Positions 1-4,653 of a stretch of 8,457 nt of DNA are shown here, piece by piece. The first letter of the stretch is position 1. Each line of letters starts with the position of its first letter. The notes under the pieces were generated by a model. That model was not told where the DNA came from and made no database searches. It saw nothing but the letters and a program-made list of their open reading frames with translations. Where the stretch lies: positions 1 through 8,457 of the forward strand of contig DUKR01000126.1 of the NCBI GenBank assembly GCA_013329175.1, in the 5' to 3' direction. Made by a program: the position numbers and the translations under genes. This stretch comes from Candidatus Woesearchaeota archaeon (GTDB taxonomy: Archaea > Nanobdellota > Nanobdellia > Woesearchaeales > UBA11716).

Positions 1-132
1 TTTTCTTTTCCCCCTCGGAATTAGCAATGACATGATTACCTGAGATGAAAAGAATAAAGTTGCGCATTGGCTGCGGAAGCGATGTGAGGCATAGCTAATG
101 CCTTTTCAGAGAATGAGCTTTTTGGGAATGCC
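1..132 (-). repeat. Partial MITE-like inverted-repeat element (copy C)
   Basis: Read on the minus strand from 132 downward, this stretch aligns with the first ~130 nt of the two copies at 3647 and 4093. It starts with the same terminal repeat (112-132, reading GGCATTCCC, one variable base, AAAA-G-CTCATT). It then shares an AAAGGCATTAG block, a CATCGCTTCC-CAGCCAATGCG block and an ATTCCGAGG block followed by A-rich sequence. The rest of the element, including its other end, lies beyond the window start. No intact reading frame is shared by the three copies: this copy has in-frame stops where the others are open. It is therefore most likely a non-autonomous mobile repeat, inserted in the opposite orientation to the other two. 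The homology stops abruptly at 132, which marks the element boundary. Confidence 0.7.
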
Positions 133-163
133 AACTTTCCACTAACCTGCCTGCCAATATCTC

Positions 164-301
164 TCAAGGCTTCAACTCATGGCTATCCCACGAGCCGGCT
201 CCCTTCCTCCCGACGGGGCTTTTCAGGTTGATAAAGTAGTGCAGGGTGCCGAGATGTATTGAGCTTAGATGGGCGTCTGTTGTAGAAACGTCTCCTTCCC
301 A
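164..301 (-). pseudogene. Possible decayed TnpB (IS200/IS605-type) C-terminal tail
   Basis: The minus strand is open for 45 codons between a TAA (302-304) and a TGA (164-166), with no usable start. The peptide begins WEGDVSTTDAHLS and ends KGAGSWDSHELKP. Its GDVSTT-like entry and short AGS-type ending resemble the poorly conserved tails that follow the zinc finger in many TnpB proteins, but this is recall of a style, not a database match. The end of the frame is encoded within a hairpin (176-194), as is common at the right end of IS605-group elements. No RuvC or complete zinc-finger motif remains upstream in any frame. If it is a remnant, everything but the tail has been lost. It could also be a chance open stretch. 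Confidence 0.22.
176..194. repeat. Small hairpin near the putative tnpB end
   Basis: CTCATGG (176-182) can pair with CCACGAG (188-194) around a 5-nt loop. Six pairs are Watson-Crick and one is G-U when read as minus-strand RNA. A perfect 10-nt palindrome, GAGCCGGCTC, follows at 192-201. The position at the end of the minus-strand open stretch is what an IS605-type right-end hairpin would look like, but short hairpins also occur by chance. Confidence 0.35.
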
Positions 302-457
302 TTATCTTGGCAGTTTGCATATGCTGAACATACAGAGTATGACAATTTCAGGAGGAAAAAGAAAACCCCGGTAGAAGCTCTGGCGAACCCCTACCAGGGA
401 AAAGAGGTGATCCTGATAAGGCCTCCCCAAGTCAAAAGCCCGGAACCGGGCTTTTGA
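269..457 (+). CDS. Hypothetical 62-aa ORF, possibly a transposase/integrase remnant
   Basis: The frame runs from ATG 269, directly after an in-frame TAG, to TGA 455-457, whose last bases lie in a perfect inverted repeat. The first ~20 residues look random, with clustered Cys. The second half is charged and more protein-like: TEYDNFRRKKKTPVEAL, then NPYQGKEVILIRPPQ. The pattern of tyrosine, NF, basic residues and a TP-x-E motif recalls the end of DDE-type transposases or integrases, where a similar N-x-R-P-H ... TP-x-E stretch precedes the C-terminus. It does not match any family I can name. There is no TATA box or Shine-Dalgarno site at a suitable distance. It is either a fragment of a dead gene or non-coding. 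Confidence 0.22.
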   Translation: MGVCCRNVSFPLSWQFAYAEHTEYDNFRRKKKTPVEALANPYQGKEVILIRPPQVKSPEPGF

Positions 458-458
458 C
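431..458. terminator. Perfect 28-nt inverted repeat, terminator-like
   Basis: GTCAAAAGCCCGG (431-443) and CCGGGCTTTTGAC (446-458) are perfect reverse complements separated by AA. The G/C core flanked by A4 and T4 is the layout of a bidirectional intrinsic terminator as found in bacteria. It overlaps the stop codon of the ORF ending at 457. An outer pair, CCTCC (422-426) with GGAGG (467-471), could lengthen the stem. Archaeal termination usually needs only a T-run, so a bacterial-style hairpin here may point to imported DNA. It could equally be a protein-binding site. Confidence 0.5.
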
Positions 459-466
459 AAGGGAAA

Positions 467-499
467 GGAGGTGTTTAGATGGTTATGAGAGTGACATAG
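467..499 (+). promoter_or_regulatory. Strong Shine-Dalgarno site before a 6-codon micro-ORF
   Basis: GGAGGTG (467-473) lies 5 nt upstream of ATG 479. This is the clearest ribosome binding site in the left part of the window. The frame reads MVMRVT and stops at TAG 497-499. Either this is a leader peptide or the true gene body was cut off right after its start codon. The inverted-repeat interval described at 481-646 begins exactly at the last base of this ATG, which supports truncation by an insertion. Confidence 0.4.
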
Positions 500-584
500 G
501 AACTCTCGTGACCTTGCCATGCAAGCGGCATTGGTTATGAGAGTAAACCCTCCCTTAATGTTGTTACTATCGGAGGGTAGGGCT

Positions 585-595
585 ATTATATAAAC
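585..595 (+). promoter_or_regulatory. Archaeal-type TATA box for the 631 ORF
   Basis: ATTATATAAAC contains a strong TATA core at 586-593. Initiation ~26 nt downstream would fall near 616, about 15 nt before the ATG at 631. The predicted start lies inside the 607-628 palindrome, which would allow a bound protein to block it. An inverted repeat (547-578) lies directly upstream. Confidence 0.5.
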
Positions 596-606
596 CTTTC
601 GTTTTT

Positions 607-628
607 GATACTATCATAGAGTAGTATC
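607..628. promoter_or_regulatory. Palindrome at predicted transcription start (possible operator)
   Basis: GATACTA (607-613) and TAGTATC (622-628) are perfect reverse complements with an 8-nt centre. The site sits between the TATA box at 586-593 and the ATG at 631, where a repressor would occlude transcription. It could instead form a hairpin in the leader. Confidence 0.4.
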
Positions 629-630
629 CT

Positions 631-759
631 ATGTACTCTCACATCCCAAGATTTGCGACAATTATTCACAGAGCACTAAAAGAAAAAGCTAAAGAAATTT
701 TAAAGAGCAGAGGCTTTCATGATGAAGAAATAAATAGTCCTGCTCAACAAAGATTATAA
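631..759 (+). pseudogene. Small 42-aa ORF or broken gene, unidentified
   Basis: ATG 631 opens a 42-codon frame (MYSHIPRFATIIHRALKEKA, then KEILKSRGFHDEEINSPAQQ-RL) ending at TAA 757-759. The peptide looks like real protein: a basic/acidic amphipathic helix rich in Lys, Glu, Ala and Leu followed by a GF-HDEEI turn. Its A/T-rich codons (AAA, GAA, ATA, TTA) differ from the neighbouring genes. A TATA box at 586-593 is at a suitable distance. After the TAA the same frame goes on with a plausible peptide (AGITYQDHHKWAKDADYG) up to the 3' end of tRNA-Gly near 813. That suggests a longer gene broken by one nonsense mutation and truncated at the tRNA, or a small real gene. I do not recognise the family. 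Confidence 0.4.
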
Positions 760-814
760 GCAGGCATCACTTATCAAGACCATCATAAGTGGGCAAAAGA
801 CGCTGACTATGGCA

Positions 815-886
815 TGCGCTGGCCGGGATTCGAACCCGGGCCACAGCCTTGGCAAGGCCATATCGTAACCGCTTGACTACCAGCGC
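815..886 (-). tRNA. tRNA-Gly (anticodon GCC)
   Basis: The minus strand gives a full cloverleaf. The acceptor stem is GCGCTGG/CCAGCGC (7 perfect pairs; plus-strand 880-886 and 816-822), with discriminator A at 815 and no encoded CCA. The anticodon stem-loop is TGGCC-TTGCCAA-GGCCG with anticodon GCC (plus-strand 851-853). The T arm is CCGGG-TTCGAAT-CCCGG. The length is 72 nt. It decodes GGC and GGU glycine codons. It is the second gene of a unit and follows tRNA-Val by 2 nt, so the two must be cut from one precursor. A short T-rich stretch (minus-strand TTTT, 795-798) lies downstream. Confidence 0.97.
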
Positions 887-888
887 GA

Positions 889-961
889 TGGGCCCGACCA
901 GATTCGAACTGGCAACCTACACCTTGTAAGGGTGTCGTCATAGCCGTTAGACTACGGGCCC
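889..961 (-). tRNA. tRNA-Val (anticodon TAC)
   Basis: The minus strand gives acceptor stem GGGCCCG/CGGGCCC (7 perfect pairs; 955-961 and 890-896), with discriminator A at 889 and no encoded CCA. The D arm is GTC...GAC. The anticodon stem-loop is ACACC-CTTACAA-GGTGT with anticodon TAC (plus-strand 926-928). The T arm contains TTCGAAT. The length is 73 nt and no intron is seen. It reads GUA and wobble valine codons. It is the first gene of the tRNA pair, with a TATA box ~32-40 nt upstream of its 5' end. Confidence 0.97.
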
Positions 962-992
962 AAAAGATACGGTCGTGAAAAACGGTAAGGCT

Positions 993-1001
993 CTTATAAA
1001 G
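993..1001 (-). promoter_or_regulatory. TATA box of the tRNA-Val/tRNA-Gly unit
   Basis: On the minus strand the sequence is GAAAACTTTATAAG, a TATA core preceded by purine-rich bases that fit a BRE (TFB recognition element). Initiation ~26 nt downstream falls near 970, giving about 9 nt of leader before the mature tRNA-Val 5' end at 961. Confidence 0.7.
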
Positions 1002-1049
1002 TTTTCTGTGAGTATCAGGAATAATTACCATGAGCATGGCGCAATAACA

Positions 1050-1057
1050 TTTTAAAG
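1050..1057 (+). promoter_or_regulatory. TATA-like box of the M29-like gene
   Basis: TTTTAAAG is centred ~27 nt upstream of ATG 1080, so the transcript is predicted to be leaderless. A small inverted repeat, AGGGA-GCAA-TCCCT (1056-1069), overlaps the box's downstream edge and could be an operator. No Shine-Dalgarno site is present, in line with a leaderless mRNA. Confidence 0.55.
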
Positions 1058-1079
1058 GGAGCAATCCCTCATAAAAGCG

Positions 1080-2150
1080 ATGGACACAACCGAAGCCTTG
1101 CAGTTCCTCAGAAGTAAGGGCATCTATGAGCAGGCAAAGGAATTGTCGCCAGCCTTTCGCAAGATATTCTCCTCATGCCTTCAGGCAAAGGATGAGAAGA
1201 TCCTTATTATTGGGGACACAGGAAAGGAAGACAGGCTGCTTGCACCACTGCTTTCAGGAGCCTACTACCTTGCTGCGCATGACCTTCGCCACGACGCAAA
1301 GCTTATCCTTCAGCAGCCAAAGGAGAAGGGTGAAGAGGCTGAGCCCCACGTCAACGAGGCCATTAACACCTTACGGGAAGGCAACATTATCATCACCAAC
1401 TTCTCCGAGCGACTGGGGAGCATGGAATCAGTAGGAAAGAGCTTCCGAAAGTTCTGCGCAAAAGCTAAGCATAGGTTCATCTCATCTCCAGGTCTAGCCA
1501 GCATCCCTAAATCATTGCTCAGCGAGGCGCTTGAGCCCTTCCACGTTGATTACAGGATGCTGCAGATGACACATGAGAAAATCCTCCGCCAGTTATCTGA
1601 GGGCTCACAGCTGCGCGTCACGAGCGATGCAGGAACGGATATCACCTTCTCAATAGATGGCCAGCAGGGGATGGCATCTGACGGCAAGTATCATGAGCCT
1701 GGGAGCGGAGGCAACCTTCCCCCTGGCGAGGTCTACATCGCACCTAAAGGGAAAGAGGTCAATGGAACCATCGTGGTTGACGGCAGCTCCAGGACAAAAG
1801 ATGGAACAACCCTTGTTTCAACGCCCATCAGGATAGAGGTTGCGAGCGGCTTTATCGAGAGCATTGAGGGAGGCAGGGAAGCAAAGGCACTGCAGGAGAC
1901 TCTTGAGTGGGCGGCAAAGCGCTCAAAATATCCTAACACCGTGCGAAGGCTTTCAGGCTTTGGCATCGGCCTCAATCCCAAGGCAAAGGTCATCGGCGCA
2001 GGCATCATTGACCAGAAGGCATTAGGGACTGCGCATGTCGGCATCGGCTCAAACTATTGGTTTGGCGGCAATGTCTATGCGATCATACACCTTGATCAGG
2101 TCTTCCGGAATCCTACGGTAAGTGTTGATGGCAAGAAGATTGAGTTCTAA
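1080..2150 (+). CDS. M29-like (aminopeptidase T-type) protein, atypical metal site
   Basis: A 356-aa soluble protein with no signal peptide or membrane segment. The C-terminal half carries the aminopeptidase T / M29-like signature: NLPPGEVYIAP (212-222, with E217), FGIGLNP (294-300), KALGTAHVGIG (313-323, with H319), and IHLD (336-339, with H337 and D339) followed by NPTVSVDGK. Known M29 enzymes are two-metal exopeptidases; related archaeal proteins and the NicX dioxygenase share the fold and bind a metal through His and Asp. Here the position before FGIG, usually Glu (as in AE-x-GIG), is Gly293, and the usual DEK is DQK (311-313). E217, H319, H337 and D339 remain. This suggests a single-metal or non-peptidase activity, so the substrate is unclear. 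The start fits a TATA box 27 nt upstream. The gene is divergent from the tRNA pair and convergent with lysC. Confidence 0.85.
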   Translation: MDTTEALQFLRSKGIYEQAKELSPAFRKIFSSCLQAKDEKILIIGDTGKEDRLLAPLLSGAYYLAAHDLRHDAKLILQQPKEKGEEAEPHVNEAINTLREGNIIITNFSERLGSMESVGKSFRKFCAKAKHRFISSPGLASIPKSLLSEALEPFHVDYRMLQMTHEKILRQLSEGSQLRVTSDAGTDITFSIDGQQGMASDGKYHEPGSGGNLPPGEVYIAPKGKEVNGTIVVDGSSRTKDGTTLVSTPIRIEVASGFIESIEGGREAKALQETLEWAAKRSKYPNTVRRLSGFGIGLNPKAKVIGAGIIDQKALGTAHVGIGSNYWFGGNVYAIIHLDQVFRNPTVSVDGKKIEF

Positions 2151-2160
2151 AGGGAATGAG

Positions 2161-2166
2161 AAAAAA
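2161..2166 (-). terminator. T-run terminator of lysC
   Basis: On the minus strand, TTTTTT followed by CTC lies 23 nt after the lysC stop codon. T-runs of this length serve as archaeal terminators. It is within the 38-nt gap between convergent stops. No matching T-run follows the plus-strand gene ending at 2150. Confidence 0.5.
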
Positions 2167-2188
2167 GCAGGCACTTGGCTTTGGATAT

Positions 2189-3514
2189 TCAGTTGAAGAA
2201 CTCTCCATGTAGTGCCTTCACCGCCTTCTCGGCATCTCTTCCATCAACAACCATGCTGATGTTGATCTCTGAGCCACCCTGGGATATCACCTCGATGTTG
2301 ATGCCTGCCTTACCCAACGTGGAGAATATCCTGCCAGCCAACCCTTTGGTGTGCTTCATGCCCTCGCCTACCACGCATACGATAGCTTTCCCGTTTGTGA
2401 CTTTGGTTTCAGCAATCTCATTGAGTTCAGCGAGGATATCAGCAAGTGATTCACCGGAATCAACGGTCATCGATACGCTCACTTCGCTTGTTGCAACAAT
2501 GTCAACGCTCTTTTTGTTGCATGCAAAGACCTCAAAGACTTTAGCAAGAAAGCCATGGGCGTTCAGCATCCTGGTAGAGTGGATAGTGACGATGGAAACG
2601 TCTTTCTTGCAGGAGATCGCCTTCACGATGTCTAGCGTTCTTGCGCCTTCCCTTGTGATGACTGTCCCTTCGCAGCTAGGATTGAAGGTATTGAGTACCC
2701 TTACCGGGATGCACTGCTTCACCGCAGGCAGGATGGTCTTTGGATGGAGCACTTTCGCTCCAAAAAAAGCAAGCTCTGAAGCCTCATCAAAACTCACGGT
2801 GGTATGACGCTTTGCGTTTGGGATTACCCTTGGATCCGCGCTGAGGATGCCATCCACGTCGGTCCATATCTGGATCTCCGAGACATCAAGCGCTGCTCCA
2901 TACAATGCAGCGGTATAGTCTGATCCTCCCCTTCCTAAAGTAGTGATTGCTCCCTTCTCATCCTTTCCGATGAAGCCGGTGATAACAGGGATGCCTTCGA
3001 CAGCCTCTATCTTCTCTTTCATAAGCGCAAAGCTTGAAGGAATGGGCTCAGCATTGCCATAGGCTGGTGTCGTGATCATGCCATAATCCCAGGCAACGCA
3101 GGCTTTTGCCACTACCCCCCTTTGGACAAGATTTGCTGCGATGATGACACTTGAAAGCCTCTCGCCAAAGCTCTGCACCACGTCCATTACAGCCGTGTCT
3201 GCTACAAGCCTTGCCTTGATATCTCCAATAACCTGCTCAATTTCTGTTAGGAGCCCATCTACAAGCTTTCCATCCAGCCTTAGCTCACTCAGGATGTCCT
3301 TATGCCTTTGCTTGATATCGGCTATTGCTGAAGTGACGTCTCCTCCGTCTTTGGCTAAGGTTGCTGTATCTATCAGGAGGTCGGTTATGCCCCCGACAGC
3401 GCTGACAACAACGACAGGATTCTGCTCCTTTCGTGACTCAATGATGCTGCATACATTCCTGATGCGCTCAGCAGTTTTCACTGAGCTTCCGCCGAATTTC
3501 ATGATGATTGCCAT
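2189..3514 (-). CDS. lysC: Aspartokinase (monofunctional, two ACT domains)
   Basis: A 441-aa cytosolic enzyme that phosphorylates L-aspartate with ATP, the first step of the aspartate pathway to lysine, threonine and methionine. The kinase domain spans about residues 1-285: KFGGSSV (6-12), VSAVGG (37-42), SFGERLSS (115-122), TLGRGGSDYTA (192-202), WTDVDGI (217-223) and KVLHPKT (254-260). Two C-terminal ACT domains follow at about 303-370 (VSIVTIHSTRMLN) and 377-441 (AIVCVVGEGMKHTKGLAGRI, then INIEVISQGGSEINISMVVD). Length and layout match monofunctional LysC-type kinases, with no fused homoserine dehydrogenase. ACT domains usually bind lysine and/or threonine for feedback inhibition; which one cannot be told from sequence here. 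The start at 3514 gives M-A-I-I-M-K-F-G-G and lies 30 nt from a TATA-like box, so the mRNA is nearly leaderless. An alternative start at Met5 is less likely. The dapBA operon lies about 3.2 kb away, separately transcribed. Confidence 0.97.
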   Translation of the reverse strand: MAIIMKFGGSSVKTAERIRNVCSIIESRKEQNPVVVVSAVGGITDLLIDTATLAKDGGDVTSAIADIKQRHKDILSELRLDGKLVDGLLTEIEQVIGDIKARLVADTAVMDVVQSFGERLSSVIIAANLVQRGVVAKACVAWDYGMITTPAYGNAEPIPSSFALMKEKIEAVEGIPVITGFIGKDEKGAITTLGRGGSDYTAALYGAALDVSEIQIWTDVDGILSADPRVIPNAKRHTTVSFDEASELAFFGAKVLHPKTILPAVKQCIPVRVLNTFNPSCEGTVITREGARTLDIVKAISCKKDVSIVTIHSTRMLNAHGFLAKVFEVFACNKKSVDIVATSEVSVSMTVDSGESLADILAELNEIAETKVTNGKAIVCVVGEGMKHTKGLAGRIFSTLGKAGINIEVISQGGSEINISMVVDGRDAEKAVKALHGEFFN

Positions 3515-3539
3515 TGGGAGGGCAGCGGTTAAGGCTGGT

Positions 3540-3548
3540 GTTTAAAAG
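3540..3548 (-). promoter_or_regulatory. TATA-like box of lysC
   Basis: On the minus strand, ACTTTTAAAC is centred 30 nt upstream of the lysC ATG (3512-3514), predicting initiation within a few nucleotides of the start codon. No Shine-Dalgarno site is seen at a suitable distance. Confidence 0.6.
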
Positions 3549-3557
3549 TATTGTGAT

Positions 3558-3581
3558 GAGGGATATGTAGTAAGATCCCTC
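3558..3581. promoter_or_regulatory. Inverted repeat upstream of the lysC TATA box (possible operator)
   Basis: GAGGGAT (3558-3564) and ATCCCTC (3575-3581) are perfect reverse complements with a 10-nt spacer, ending 10 nt from the TATA-like box on its upstream side. Archaeal activators often bind there. ATCCCTC also occurs at 1064-1070 by the promoter of the M29-like gene. No regulator gene is visible in the window. Confidence 0.4.
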
Positions 3582-3646
3582 GGTGAATCCCCTGCGCCAT
3601 TACCATTTTGCGTCTGGTTCACCCCATCCAATAGCCACATTGGTGC

Positions 3647-4021
3647 GTCATTCCCCCCAAACTCATTCAAAAAAAGGCATTAGCACTCCTCCCATCGCTT
3701 CCACAGCCAATGCGTAACTTCATCCCATTCGTTTTCAGGCCATCACGTTCTTGGTGATTCCGAGGTAAACAAAAAAGCCTCAGCTGGCCAGCAGGCCATT
3801 GCCGCAGTGTAGCGCGCTGCACCTGTGGGATTGAAGGATGAACGCTGGCAGCAGCGCACGACGGAATTTTCAAGAGTAATTTCACCGCAGGCAAAAGGAG
3901 AGAGAATAGTAGCGTCGCTTTTGGCAAAGCAGCCGTTGCCATTGATTTTTTGGATTGCCTTTTTCAGGGAATGATGCCTGTCAAATCTACAAAGAGGCAG
4001 GGAAGCTTGATAATGGTGAAG
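3647..4021 (+). repeat. MITE-like element copy A with 3' extension
   Basis: The left terminal repeat lies at 3647-3667 (17 of 21 match copy B) and a degenerate right one at 3940-3959, giving a 313-bp body. Homology with copy B continues another ~60 bp to the shared TAATGGTGAAG end near 4021. Internal conserved blocks include AAAAAAAGGCATTAGC, a CATCGCTTCCACAGCCAATG stretch, ATTCCGAGGTAAACAAAAAA (able to form GAGG/CCTC) and TTCACCGCAGGCA. There is no transposase gene, so movement would need a protein supplied from elsewhere. Confidence 0.7.
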
Positions 4022-4092
4022 TGTTCCTTTTTGCCGTAATCCTTCACTCTCCTGAAAAAGCCATGGGGAGAGGTGGCAGTCTCATGGGGGCG

Positions 4093-4521
4093 GGCATTCC
4101 CCAAAAGCTCATTAGAAAAAAAGGCATGAGCACCCCTCCCATCACTTCCACGATCATTGCGTACCTTCATCCTTTGTGTTGCAGGGCATAGTGCGCTTTG
4201 AAATTCCGAGGTAAACAAAAAAGGCTCGGGCTACCGCTTGCTGGCAAGGGCATTTGTTGCAGCAATCGCCTCATTATTGAGTGCTGCGCAGACCATTGCC
4301 TTAGTATTAGAGCGCTGCACCATCGGGATTGAGGGATGAGCGCCGATGCAGAGCATGACGGAATTTCAGACTATAACGATTTCACCGCAGGCAGGAGGAG
4401 AGAGAGCGGCAGTATCGTTTTTGGTAAAGTTGCTGTCGGCAATGAGTTTTTAGGGAATGCCTTTTTGGAATGATGCCCGTCAAAGCTGCAAAGAGGCAGG
4501 CAAACTCCATTAATGGTGAAG
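4093..4521 (+). repeat. MITE-like element copy B with 3' extension
   Basis: This is the best preserved copy. The terminal inverted repeats at 4093-4113 and 4441-4461 match at 19 of 21 positions (GGCATTCCC-N-AAAA-R-CTCATT), giving a 369-bp body. Homology with copy A continues past the right repeat through AATGATGCC and CAAAGAGGCAGG to TAATGGTGAAG. It is longer than copy A partly through an internal imperfect 30-bp tandem duplication (4268-4297 and 4298-4327). The CCGAG/CTCGG stem around the A-rich loop is kept in altered form compared with copy A. I see no clear target-site duplication. The element ends about 125 bp before the gyrB TATA box. Confidence 0.75.
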
Positions 4522-4645
4522 AGTTATGTGATGAGATTGAGTGAAAATCTGAGAGTGAAGTATTACCGCCTCGCAGATATCACTTTCTTTATTGAATTCA
4601 TTTCTTTTTCTCCGTCGGCAAAACGCCATTTTTTCATGCACAATA

Positions 4646-4653
4646 TTTATAAA
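4646..4653 (+). promoter_or_regulatory. TATA box of gyrB
   Basis: TTTATAAA is a consensus archaeal TATA core within ACAATATTTATAAATGCC. Initiation ~26 nt downstream, near 4676, leaves a leader of about 83 nt before ATG 4759, much longer than for other genes here. There is no in-frame ATG, GTG or TTG between 4676 and 4759. Confidence 0.6.

Larger units (their letters stand above)
481..646. repeat. 166-bp interval bounded by inverted copies of a 20-nt motif
   Basis: GGTTATGAGAGTGACATAGG (481-500) recurs as an imperfect reverse complement at 628-646 (two mismatches, one indel). The core GGTTATGAGAGT recurs again in direct orientation at 533-544. The first copy also folds locally: 481-492 pairs with 502-513 over 12 bp, including two G-U pairs, around a 9-nt loop. 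Inside the interval are another stem, ACCCTCC (547-553) with GGAGGGT (572-578), a TATA box and a 22-nt palindrome at 607-628. This could be a very small insertion (MITE-like) or a promoter with several operator sites. Confidence 0.5.

Noticed and set aside
302..520. 72-codon minus-strand ORF in the left region
   Set aside because: It crosses the perfect inverted repeat and a stem of the 481-513 hairpin, is not protein-like and has no promoter signals.
480..544. CRISPR-like direct repeats of GGTTATGAGAGT
   Set aside because: Only two direct copies and one inverted copy with irregular spacing; no array and no cas genes.
431..886. Integrated element with att sites at tRNA-Gly
   Set aside because: The left region abuts the tRNA 3' end, but I find no second copy of the tRNA-Gly 3' segment and no integrase gene in the window.
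807..1064. 85-codon minus-strand ORF over the tRNA genes
   Set aside because: It is the translation of two complete tRNA genes and their promoter.
2175..2807. 210-codon plus-strand ORF opposite lysC
   Set aside because: It lies antisense to the conserved ACT domains of lysC; its Ser/Thr/Leu/Pro-rich composition is what the complement of a coding strand yields.
3667..3942. 91-codon minus-strand ORF in repeat copy A
   Set aside because: Low-complexity start, no promoter, and the frame is not conserved in the other two copies of the repeat.
3964..4218. 84-codon minus-strand ORF spanning the spacer and copy B
   Set aside because: It crosses the repeat boundary, and only a short end segment resembles the frame in copy A; no promoter or ribosome binding site.
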